This document shows, one piece after another, positions 1 to 5,785 of a stretch of 14,175 nt of DNA. Each line of letters starts with the position of its first letter. The first letter of the stretch is position 1. Under the pieces are notes generated by a model that searched no databases, was not told where the DNA came from, and saw only the letters and a program-made list of their open reading frames with translations. The stretch covers positions 1 to 14,175 of the forward strand of contig DASPLH010000024.1 in the NCBI GenBank assembly GCA_035627675.1, written 5' to 3'. Position numbers and translations under genes: made by a program. This DNA is from DASPLH01 sp035627675. Lineage in GTDB: Bacteria; Acidobacteriota; Terriglobia; Terriglobales; Acidobacteriaceae.

Positions 1-1997
1 TCGTTCGTGTGGAAGTCGCGCAGCCTGCTGAGCAGGTATGTGTTCTGGACCGTAAGGCCGCTCTTCGGACGCACGGTAAACCCAGCCTCGACGGTGTTGG
101 CTTTGGCCGGCAGCGGCGCACCCGTGCGAGGCGCATAATTCGTCTCCGTGCCCCAGTACGCTTCGGCGTTCACCGACAGCCAGTCCCAATACCCCACGTC
201 GAAGAAGAACCCGCGCTGATGATGCCCGTAATCCCGGTTCGCCGGGAGCGATGCGTAATCCGAAGGCCGCAACCGCTCGTGCCCGAGGTTCCCGAACGCT
301 CCAAACGACGTCTGCCGCTTGAACATGAACTTGTAGTTCACGTTCGCGTAGTAGTCGATGCGCAATCCCGAGTGGTCCCACAGGTTGATCGTGGTGATGC
401 TCGGCCCGTGCCAGATCAGGCCTTTGTCGTTCTTCGGCCTGAGGCGGTACTGCCCATAGTTGCTCCAGCGCCGCACATCCGGACGGCGGAAGAAACCCGT
501 CAAGGTTTCGAATCCCGGCGCCGTGTCCTGGTACAGCGTGTTGAAATCCGCATTCGTGTCCCTTCTCTCCGCGTACAGTTCGTACGTAGGCCCCGCCTCG
601 CGCGTGCCGTCGCTGTACCTGGTCGAACTCGCCAGCGCCTGTCCCCGCATCATCCACTTCTTGCCCGGCTTGAACTGGAAGTCGAACCCGCCGACACGGT
701 TGAACGTCGCCAGGCACCTCGTCACGCCACACGCCGTGTCCGCAACCGTTTCGAGTTCACGATCGGTGTAGATGAAGCCCACGCGCGCCGATTGTCCCAG
801 GTCGCGGCTCACGCGCACGATGCCGTAGTAGGCCCGACGGCCACTGAGTGGGTCAGCTTCCGTAACGCTCTTTCCCGGAGAGCGATCGTCGGTTACCAGC
901 GTGCCGATTGCCCACGGCCCCATCTTGCCTGTCAGCCGCAATCCGAAGGTCGGGTCGAGGATGCGGCGCGTGAACACCGTGTTGATCGGGGTCTCGAAGT
1001 ACCCGGCGTTCTCCAGGAAGAAAGGACGCTTCTCGGGGAAGAAGACCTCGAACCGCTGGTTCACCGTTGTCTGGGGTTCGTCCGATTCCACCTGGGAGAA
1101 GTCGGGATTTGCGGTTAAATCCAGGACAAGGCTGTCGCGCAGCACGGCTTTTGCATCCAGACCGCCGCGCACCTCCGCCGTGCGGCTTGAGAATCGCGCA
1201 GCCGCCGGGTCCCTCTCATCCAACCCGCGAAAGGCACGGAACGACCCATAAGGAATGAACTGGAGATTGCGTGGCGGCGAGATGCGCTCGATGCCGCTCA
1301 TCGTGGCTTCCTGGGTAAGCAGTCCCTGCTGCCGGGTGCTGATCTGCGGGAAGAACACCGCTTCGTTGTTTCTCGGAATATCGCGTTCGAAGAAGATTCC
1401 CCACCGCTGCGCCGCGGCCTTCGGAAAACGGATCGACTTGAAGGGAATCTCGAACCATGCGACATAGCCGCGATCCGTGCGGTGCGCCTCCGAGTTCCAC
1501 AAGGTATCGAACGAGAGGTCCGGCTCGCCGCCTTCGCTGAAGGTGCCGTCCTGCTGCACGCCGATCGGGTTCACGTAGAACGTGTATGCGTGCTGCCGGT
1601 CGAGGAACGAGTCGAGAAAGAAACCGGCCTGGTCATCGCTATTGATGTCCTCGCGGCGGTTGAGATGAGCGCGTATGCCGCTGGGATCCGAGTCGAAGCA
1701 GAGGAAGACCACGTAGAGGTTCTGCGCCGTGTAGCCGACGTACACTTCCGTGCGCTGCGAAGCCTTCGCGCCTTCGTAAGGCGAGCGCTGCACGAAGGCA
1801 TCGGTCCGAAACATGGACCGGGCCAGAGGCGTCAGCGGTTCCATGCCCTCGAAGTCCTTGAGACTTGGAGCTGCACTCAGCAGCGGAATGGAAAAATTGG
1901 AGAGGGCGCGCGTCCTCTCCACCGTGCGCGGCCAGCCATGCGCCGCGAACGCAGTTACACACAGCAAAATTGACAGGATGCAATGGTTTCTCGGCAT
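1..1997 (-). CDS. DUF5916 / CBM9-like outer-membrane-associated protein, partial (3' end off window)
   Basis: An uninterrupted minus-strand frame of 665 codons runs from an ATG at 1997 to the window edge without a stop. The start MPRNHCILSILLCVTAF is a Sec signal peptide. Residues of about 45-230 resemble the family-9 carbohydrate-binding-like domain found at the N-terminus of these proteins (VYVGYTAQNLYVVFLCFDSD, then DDQAGFFLDSFLDRQHAYTF and a WFEIPFKSIRFP segment). After it comes the DUF5916 region with NPDFSQVESDEPQTTVNQRF and FFPEKRPFFLENAGYF, followed by alternating aromatic strands typical of a beta-barrel. Family members are usually 700-900 residues, so most of the protein is present. 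The substrate is unknown; the family is often loosely annotated as a hydrolase or sugar-binding protein. No strong Shine-Dalgarno is seen. The 162-bp gap behind suhB holds a repeat array and an inverted repeat, so separate transcription is likely. Confidence 0.85.
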   Translation of the reverse strand, partial: MPRNHCILSILLCVTAFAAHGWPRTVERTRALSNFSIPLLSAAPSLKDFEGMEPLTPLARSMFRTDAFVQRSPYEGAKASQRTEVYVGYTAQNLYVVFLCFDSDPSGIRAHLNRREDINSDDQAGFFLDSFLDRQHAYTFYVNPIGVQQDGTFSEGGEPDLSFDTLWNSEAHRTDRGYVAWFEIPFKSIRFPKAAAQRWGIFFERDIPRNNEAVFFPQISTRQQGLLTQEATMSGIERISPPRNLQFIPYGSFRAFRGLDERDPAAARFSSRTAEVRGGLDAKAVLRDSLVLDLTANPDFSQVESDEPQTTVNQRFEVFFPEKRPFFLENAGYFETPINTVFTRRILDPTFGLRLTGKMGPWAIGTLVTDDRSPGKSVTEADPLSGRRAYYGIVRVSRDLGQSARVGFIYTDRELETVADTACGVTRCLATFNRVGGFDFQFKPGKKWMMRGQALASSTRYSDGTREAGPTYELYAERRDTNADFNTLYQDTAPGFETLTGFFRRPDVRRWSNYGQYRLRPKNDKGLIWHGPSITTINLWDHSGLRIDYYANVNYKFMFKRQTSFGAFGNLGHERLRPSDYASLPANRDYGHHQRGFFFDVGYWDWLSVNAEAYWGTETNYAPRTGAPLPAKANTVEAGFTVRPKSGLTVQNTYLLSRLRDFHTN

Positions 1998-2068
1998 CGT
2001 TCCCCGGGAGAATGACCATCGCTTGGACGGTCGCAGGAACGAATTGTGAGCAGCCACACGCCGGGGGG

Positions 2069-2091
2069 CCACATTTGCAAAGCTAATGTGG
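2069..2091. repeat. Perfect 7-bp inverted repeat upstream of the DUF5916 gene
   Basis: CCACATT at 2069-2075 and AATGTGG at 2085-2091 form a perfect inverted repeat around a 9-nt centre, 72 nt upstream of the DUF5916 start codon. No T-tract follows on either strand, so it is not an intrinsic terminator. It could be a dimeric regulator site, but the regulator is unknown. Confidence 0.45.
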
Positions 2092-2098
2092 GAAGCAT

Positions 2099-2155
2099 GA
2101 AGTCACGAAGTCACGAAGCCGCGCCGGTACCGGCACTTCACGCTTCACCCTTCAC
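2099..2155. repeat. Short-unit repeat array with central 12-bp palindrome, downstream of suhB
   Basis: On the plus strand, three 8-nt units (GAAGTCAC at 2099-2106 and 2107-2114, GAAGCCGC at 2115-2122) are followed by the perfect palindrome GCCGGTACCGGC at 2123-2134. Three 7-nt units then follow (ACTTCAC, GCTTCAC, CCTTCAC at 2135-2155). In the suhB direction the right arm reads GTGAAGG, GTGAAGC, GTGAAGT, so the two arms carry related units in opposite orientation. The array begins 4 nt after the suhB stop codon. The layout parallels the arrays at 3454-3521 and 10239-10273. Confidence 0.8.
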
Positions 2156-2159
2156 ATTC

Positions 2160-3011
2160 TCATTTTTCCCGCTGCTTGGCGTAGTTCACCGCGCTGGGGA
2201 TCTCTTCAAGACCGCGCCCGGAGAATATCTCTGCGAAGTTCTCGATCAGTTCGCGATGGAGGAGCGTGTTCGAGGCCAGCACTTCCCTGCTGTCGATCCT
2301 GAACGGCGTCTCATCGAAACGCGTGACGCTGCCTCCGGCCTCGCGCACGAGCAGCACCCCGGCCGAAGTGTCCCAGGGATTCAGGTTGAATTCCCAGAAC
2401 CCGTCGTAGCGGCCAGCCGCGACGTACGCAAGATCGAGCGCCGCCGAACCCGCGCGGCGAATGCCGTGCGAGCGCAGCGTGAGCTGGTGGTAGAAGTGAA
2501 TGTTCGGGTTCTTGTGACGCTTGAAGCTGGGGAATCCGGTCGCGAGGATCGCTTCGCTGATGGTCCGGGTGGACGACACGGCGATCTTGCGTCCGTTCAG
2601 GGTCGCGCCCCGTCCCCGCTCGGCGGCGAACATCTCGTTGCGCGTCGGGTCGAAGATCACGCCCGCCGTCAGTTCGCCCTTGTACTCCATGCCGATCGAC
2701 ACGCAGAACACCGGGTATCCGTGCGCGAAGTTCGTTGTCCCATCGAGCGGATCGACGAACCAGCGGAAGTCGCTCAGCCCCGTATTCTGCCGCGTTCCTT
2801 CTTCGCCAACAATCTCGTGGTCCGGCCACAGGTGGCGCAGCCGCGAGACGATCAGTTTCTCGGCCGAGCGGTCCGCTTCCGTGACGAGGTCAACGTCGCC
2901 CTTGTACTCGAAGCCGATCCGTCGCTCGAAGTACTGCGCCAACATCGCGCCCGCTTCGCGGGCAATGCTGGTGATTTGCGGTAGGAACTGCGATTCTGCG
3001 CTCGCGGTCAA
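2160..3011 (-). CDS. suhB: Inositol-1-monophosphatase family protein (SuhB type)
   Basis: This 283-residue protein is a Mg2+-dependent, Li+-sensitive-type phosphatase that would hydrolyse inositol-1-phosphate or a related sugar phosphate in the cytoplasm. Visible family motifs are GEEG at 69-72, the metal-binding DPLDGTTNF signature at 87-95 and the C-terminal WDTSAGVLLVREAGG at 213-227. The metal ligands E70 or E71, D87, D90 and D214 are all present. Length is close to the usual 260-280. The start is TTG at 3011, overlapping the TGA stop of the Hfq-like gene as TTGA. The next in-frame start candidate is M23, which would cut into the first helix, so TTG is preferred. The overlap implies translational coupling. 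SuhB proteins can also act in rRNA transcription antitermination, so the true role could be either; fructose-1,6-bisphosphatase activity is another option within this fold. Confidence 0.93.
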   Translation of the reverse strand: MTASAESQFLPQITSIAREAGAMLAQYFERRIGFEYKGDVDLVTEADRSAEKLIVSRLRHLWPDHEIVGEEGTRQNTGLSDFRWFVDPLDGTTNFAHGYPVFCVSIGMEYKGELTAGVIFDPTRNEMFAAERGRGATLNGRKIAVSSTRTISEAILATGFPSFKRHKNPNIHFYHQLTLRSHGIRRAGSAALDLAYVAAGRYDGFWEFNLNPWDTSAGVLLVREAGGSVTRFDETPFRIDSREVLASNTLLHRELIENFAEIFSGRGLEEIPSAVNYAKQREK

Positions 3012-3433
3012 GATTTCGCCCGGTCCTGCGGTTCGGATTCGGCGCCGGCCGGTAGAGGCTCCGCCGGCTCCGGCTGTGGTTCTACTGACGCGGCTTGCAG
3101 CGATGCGCCCGGATCGCCGGCTGCCGCGGCGGCGACGCGCACCGTGCGCGGACGCTTCGGTTTCGCGTCTTTCAACGCGCCTTCCGCGATGTACATGATC
3201 TCGTGCTTGAAGATGAAGAGGTTCGGCGCGCCCTCGCGCGTCAGGCGGATCATGTGCTTGTCGTAGTACTCGATCCAGCCGCGGACGATCTCGCCGTCCA
3301 TCAGCTTCACGCTGACAGGCTTCTGCTTTTCACCAAGCCACTTGAGATACGACGACTCTTCGAACGTCTCTTCCGGCGGAGGCGTCTTGCCTTTCTTGCT
3401 GGTCAGGGGGGACTGCGGCGCGCGATACGGCAT
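3008..3433 (-). CDS. Hfq/Sm-like RNA-binding protein with long C-terminal tail
   Basis: This 141-residue protein has an Sm core at about 28-85. Sm1 is visible as KPVSVKLMDGEIVRGWIEYYD (38-58, matching the Hfq [20 protein letters not shown] pattern). Sm2 is LFIFKHEIMYIAE (72-84, matching Hfq MVYKHAISTVV). The KH pair central to Hfq is kept at 76-77, with F75 in place of the usual Tyr. The core is preceded by a 27-residue basic/Pro-rich extension and followed by a low-complexity Ala/Pro/Glu tail (86-141), which may be disordered. Family knowledge says Hfq forms hexamers that pair small RNAs with mRNAs; that activity here is inferred. The start is an ATG with no Shine-Dalgarno and a TAGAAT hexamer 5 nt upstream. 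The 3' end overlaps suhB by 4 nt. It is too divergent to name hfq with certainty. Confidence 0.82.
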   Translation of the reverse strand: MPYRAPQSPLTSKKGKTPPPEETFEESSYLKWLGEKQKPVSVKLMDGEIVRGWIEYYDKHMIRLTREGAPNLFIFKHEIMYIAEGALKDAKPKRPRTVRVAAAAAGDPGASLQAASVEPQPEPAEPLPAGAESEPQDRAKS

Positions 3434-3438
3434 GAGCC

Positions 3439-3444
3439 ATTCTA
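3439..3444 (-). promoter_or_regulatory. Candidate -10 box, probable leaderless start of the Hfq-like gene
   Basis: TAGAAT on the minus strand ends 5 nt before the ATG at 3433. Transcription starting about 7 nt downstream would begin at or next to the start codon. No Shine-Dalgarno sequence is present. No clear -35 was found. Confidence 0.45.
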
Positions 3445-3453
3445 GCGCGTTGC

Positions 3454-3521
3454 GGTTCTCAGTTGTCGCTTCTCGGTTCCCAGTGATTTGTTTGAGAACT
3501 GAGAACCGGGAACTGACAACT
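3454..3521. repeat. Heptanucleotide repeat array forming a large inverted repeat, 3' of the VWA gene
   Basis: The left arm on the plus strand is four 7-nt units: GGTTCTC, AGTTGTC, GCTTCTC, GGTTCCC (3454-3481). After a spacer containing GTGATTTGTTT comes the right arm: GAGAACT, GAGAACC, GGGAACT, GACAACT (3494-3521), which are reverse complements of the same unit. Consensus is RGTTCYC. A 24-nt stretch of the left arm pairs with the right arm at 20 of 24 positions by hand alignment. The right arm reaches into the VWA stop codon (3520-3522), so the mRNA would end in a long stem-loop. There is no T-tract. Confidence 0.88.
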
Positions 3522-4464
3522 ACTCCAGCTTGCTGGTGAAATACCCGGCACGGTAGCGCGCCGTGCGTTGGCTGCCGTCCGGACTGGCAACTTCCAACCG
3601 GATGCGGCGGAAGTCGCCGGCGGCCTTCTTGGGCGGGTAGTAGCCGATCAGGTACTGCGTCCGAAGCTCTTCGCTGATCTGGCGAAAGGCGTGATCAAGC
3701 TGCTGGATGGATTTTGCGTAGTAGTGCTTGCCGCCCGTGTCCTTCGACATCTGGATCAACGCGTGTTCGCCGCCGGTATCGCGGCCGGCGCTGGCCTCAA
3801 TCGGCACCATGATCACGGCGTAAATGATCGCCTCCGAAGTCTGCGCCGAGCGAAGCGCCTCCTGGTAACCGGTGCGGCTTGCCGTGTCGCCGCCGTCGGT
3901 GATCACGACGATGACCTTGCGTCCTTGCCGCGGGACCAGCGCGTGCGCCCCGAGATAAATCGCGTCGTACAACGCGGTGGACGCACCGACCCGCACGCGC
4001 GAGATCGCACGCTCGATCCGCCTCTGGTCGGAGGTGAACGGCTGGAGTTCGTCGACGATCTCGTTGAACTGCACGATCGACATGCCGTCGATGGGCCGCA
4101 GGATCGTTCGCGCAAACCGCCGCGCGGACTCAAGCTCCAGCGGCAGATCCTTCTTCGTGCTCAGGCTTGCGTCGATGGCCATCACCACCGAGAGCGGCAA
4201 CCCCGACTCGCGCTCAAATACCGCGATCTGCTGCGGAGCGTCGTCTTCGAAAACCCTGAAATGCTCCTTCGTGAGTCCCGCGACCGGGGCGCCATTCTGG
4301 TCGGTCACCGTGGCGAACACGTTCACGAGCTTCACGTTGACCTTGATGGTCGTGCCCGCATCGGTCTCCTGCGGCGCAGCTTGCGGCCCGGCAGGGCTTG
4401 TCTGCGCGCGGCAGACGGCGCACAGGAGGAGAACACAAATCAATAGCCGGGAGGTGTGGGACAT
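3520..4464 (-). CDS. Secreted VWA domain protein (acidobacterial TIGR03436-type)
   Basis: This is a 314-residue protein from the ATG at 4464. That start gives the signal peptide MSHTSRLLICVLLLCAVCRA; an upstream in-frame start would overlap the moaDE gene. Residues 40-85 form a short beta-sandwich (VNVFATVTDQNGAPVAGL then FRVFEDD). The VWA domain spans about 88-275. Its metal-ion-dependent adhesion site is complete: DASLS at 98-102, T163 in STALYDA, and D190 in ITDGGD. The C-terminal part (YLIGYYPPKKAAGDFRRIRLEV, ending YRAGYF) is characteristic of this acidobacterial family. These proteins are exported and presumed to mediate protein-protein or surface interactions; the ligand is unknown. 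A TATAAT lies 10 nt before the start codon, and the stop codon is embedded in a heptad repeat array. Confidence 0.9.
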   Translation of the reverse strand: MSHTSRLLICVLLLCAVCRAQTSPAGPQAAPQETDAGTTIKVNVKLVNVFATVTDQNGAPVAGLTKEHFRVFEDDAPQQIAVFERESGLPLSVVMAIDASLSTKKDLPLELESARRFARTILRPIDGMSIVQFNEIVDELQPFTSDQRRIERAISRVRVGASTALYDAIYLGAHALVPRQGRKVIVVITDGGDTASRTGYQEALRSAQTSEAIIYAVIMVPIEASAGRDTGGEHALIQMSKDTGGKHYYAKSIQQLDHAFRQISEELRTQYLIGYYPPKKAAGDFRRIRLEVASPDGSQRTARYRAGYFTSKLE

Positions 4465-4474
4465 TCGCGAGCCG

Positions 4475-4480
4475 ATTATA
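4475..4480 (-). promoter_or_regulatory. Consensus -10 box of the VWA gene
   Basis: A perfect TATAAT on the minus strand lies 10 nt upstream of the ATG at 4464, in the 58-bp gap behind moaDE. The predicted 5' leader is only about 3-4 nt. No Shine-Dalgarno and no clear -35 are visible. Confidence 0.5.
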
Positions 4481-4522
4481 GATGCCGTAGGGGTAAACAC
4501 GGGGCGTGAGCGCGGGTTGTGC

Positions 4523-5248
4523 TCAAAGGGTCTGGATTTCCGGAGGGAACGGTTCACCGTCGGCCCACACGGCTCCATCCTCGAAGAACTCTTTCTTCCA
4601 GATCGGCACGGTCTTCTTCAGCGTGTCGATGACGAAGCGGCACGCATCGAAAGCTGCTCCGCGGTGCGCCGACGCTACCGCGATCAGCACGCTGGTCTCG
4701 CCAATCTGGAGACAGCCGACGCGATGAACGATGCGGACGTCGCGCACGGCAAACCTGCTGAGCGCCTCGACCGCGAGTTTCTCCATCTCGGCCGCGGCCA
4801 TCTTCGCGTACCCGTCGTATTCCAGGTACAAAGTGCGGCGTCCGCGGGTGTTGTCGCGCACGACGCCATCGAACACGCACAGCGCCCCGTCGGAACCCTG
4901 CTTGATGCCTTCAGTCACGGCTTGTGAGTCGATCGGCTCGCGTTGCAGTCGCGCGTGGGCGCTTTCGAGCGGCAGCTCCGCCCCGGCCACGGCCTCGCCG
5001 GGCAGGCCTCCACTCACCGGCGGCAGCAACGCCACTTCGTCGCCGTGGTTCAGCACGCGCTCGCGCTCGGCGTACTCCTGGTTGACGGCGATGGCCACCG
5101 CGCGCTCGAAACGTGCCAGCGAGGGCGTTTGCTGTTTCAGCCGCGCCCACAGATCGGCGGCGGTGGATCCCTCCGGGAGTTCCACGCTCCCGGAGTTGCC
5201 CGCCAGATCTTTCAACATGCCCAGGAAAACTACTTTGACTTCCACCAC
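4523..5248 (-). CDS. Fused MoaD-MoaE molybdopterin synthase
   Basis: This 241-residue protein joins both subunits of molybdopterin synthase, which inserts two sulfurs into precursor Z (cPMP) during molybdenum cofactor synthesis. Residues 1-81 are the ubiquitin-like MoaD subunit, ending in LPPVSGG with the Gly-Gly at 80-81. A linker of about 20 residues leads to MoaE (about 103-241). MoaE motifs include FDGVVRDNTRG at 126-136, HRVGCLQIGE at 175-184 and TLKKTVPIWKKE at 209-220; K211 and K218 match the active-site lysines of E. coli MoaE (K119, K126). Because MoaD works through a C-terminal Gly-Gly thiocarboxylate, the fusion must be cleaved after residue 81, as known for mycobacterial MoaX, or work differently. 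The start is GTG at 5248, or the adjacent GTG at 5245. No other Mo-cofactor gene is in the window. Confidence 0.94.
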   Translation of the reverse strand: MVEVKVVFLGMLKDLAGNSGSVELPEGSTAADLWARLKQQTPSLARFERAVAIAVNQEYAERERVLNHGDEVALLPPVSGGLPGEAVAGAELPLESAHARLQREPIDSQAVTEGIKQGSDGALCVFDGVVRDNTRGRRTLYLEYDGYAKMAAAEMEKLAVEALSRFAVRDVRIVHRVGCLQIGETSVLIAVASAHRGAAFDACRFVIDTLKKTVPIWKKEFFEDGAVWADGEPFPPEIQTL

Positions 5249-5251
5249 GAC

Positions 5252-5257
5252 AGTGTA
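5252..5257 (-). promoter_or_regulatory. Candidate -10 box, probable leaderless start of moaDE fusion
   Basis: TACACT on the minus strand ends 3 nt before the first GTG (5248) and 6 nt before the second GTG (5245). The 6-nt spacing favours the second GTG as the start of a leaderless transcript. No Shine-Dalgarno is visible. Confidence 0.38.
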
Positions 5258-5289
5258 GCGCGCCGACAGGGTTGAGGTAGAGCGACGTT

Positions 5290-5586
5290 CTAGAGCAGTT
5301 CCGGCACCGGCCGGGCAAAAATCGCGGCCGGCTCATCACGGAGCCTTTTCGCGGAACTGGTTGCCGCCCGGGACGCGCACTGATGGCCGCGTTCGAGGAC
5401 GCTGGTGGTACGGCCGCTGGGCGAGTGTCCCACTACGAGCCCGCAGCCAACGCAAAGGACGTTGACGACCCCGGGAGCGACCGACGATACGCCATAAGCG
5501 AATGCGACTTCACTCCCGGCAGCACTCCTGGAAGTGATTTCTTCCTCTTCTTCGCAGGATGTGGTGCAGAACTGGAGAACAGCCAT
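5290..5586 (-). CDS. Hypothetical short protein with a possible zinc-ribbon-like motif
   Basis: This 98-residue frame fills the only otherwise unassigned stretch between moaDE and the TM-helix protein gene. Its middle section has CVGCGLVVGHSPSG at 45-58 and GHQC at 67-70, a CxxC plus HxC spacing that could bind zinc. The first 40 residues hold an acidic run (EEEEE at 12-16). Support for it being real: GAGGT lies 11 nt before the ATG, third codon positions are fairly GC-rich like neighbouring genes, and a perfect CRP-type operator with a -10-like sequence lies upstream at suitable spacing. Against it: no family was recognised and the N-terminal part looks unremarkable. The start could lie further in. 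Function unknown. Confidence 0.42.
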   Translation of the reverse strand: MAVLQFCTTSCEEEEEITSRSAAGSEVAFAYGVSSVAPGVVNVLCVGCGLVVGHSPSGRTTSVLERGHQCASRAATSSAKRLRDEPAAIFARPVPELL

Positions 5587-5643
5587 TCTGGGGTGTTACC
5601 TCAAATGTTCTGGAATCGGTTGCCGGGGGCCGGTGCGTTCTGT

Positions 5644-5649
5644 GTTTTA
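5644..5649 (-). promoter_or_regulatory. Candidate -10 box behind the CRP-type operator
   Basis: TAAAAC (or ATAAAA one base shifted) on the minus strand. A start about 7 nt downstream, near 5637-5638, would place the operator centre (5679.5) at about -41.5 to -42.5, the usual class II activator position. A leader of about 50 nt carrying GAGGT would precede the ORF at 5586. Confidence 0.35.
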
Positions 5650-5670
5650 TTTCAGCGGCAGGCCAAGGTT

Positions 5671-5688
5671 CTGTGATCCAGCTCACAG
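5671..5688. promoter_or_regulatory. Perfect CRP-type operator
   Basis: TGTGA at 5672-5676 and TCACA at 5683-5687 are separated by 6 nt, and C5671/G5688 extend the symmetry. This is the full core consensus TGTGA-N6-TCACA bound by CRP and related Crp/Fnr regulators. It lies in a non-coding stretch, 85 bp upstream of the short ORF starting at 5586 and 98 bp beyond the stop of the TM-helix gene. Confidence 0.6.
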
Positions 5689-5746
5689 TCGAACGTGCAA
5701 CCCGACCTGACCTGCCGCCGAAAGCCCCTGCAAGCGGCGCAGGGTG

Positions 5747-5773
5747 CCCCACGTCCGCGAAGCAAACGTGGGG
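5747..5773 (-). terminator. Hairpin 3' of the TM-helix protein gene
   Basis: CCCCACGT (5747-5754) and ACGTGGGG (5766-5773) form a perfect 8-bp stem with an 11-nt loop, starting 12 nt after the stop codon of the minus-strand gene. No T-tract follows, so it is at best a non-canonical terminator or a dispersed 3' hairpin. The 9-mer GTGCCCCAC that begins it also occurs at 6806-6814. Confidence 0.45.
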
Positions 5774-5785
5774 ATCCGTTTGCAC

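Noticed and set aside
9..1118. Long plus-strand open frame of 369 codons opposite the DUF5916 gene
   Set aside because: It is Arg/Val/Pro-rich, shows no domain, and mirrors a minus-strand frame with a signal peptide and clear DUF5916 motifs. It is a high-GC antisense shadow.
2045..2059. TGTGAG...CACAC as a CRP site before the DUF5916 gene
   Set aside because: The second half does not match TCACA at the right spacing; it is much weaker than the site at 5671-5688.
4465..4578. 38-residue N-terminal extension of the VWA protein
   Set aside because: It overlaps the 3' end of the moaDE gene, contains the TATAAT hexamer, and would place the signal peptide internally.
5510..5785. 91-codon minus-strand frame beginning inside the hairpin after the TM-helix gene
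   Set aside because: It starts in a 3' hairpin, spans the CRP-type operator, has no recognisable domain, and conflicts with the better supported frame at 5290-5586.
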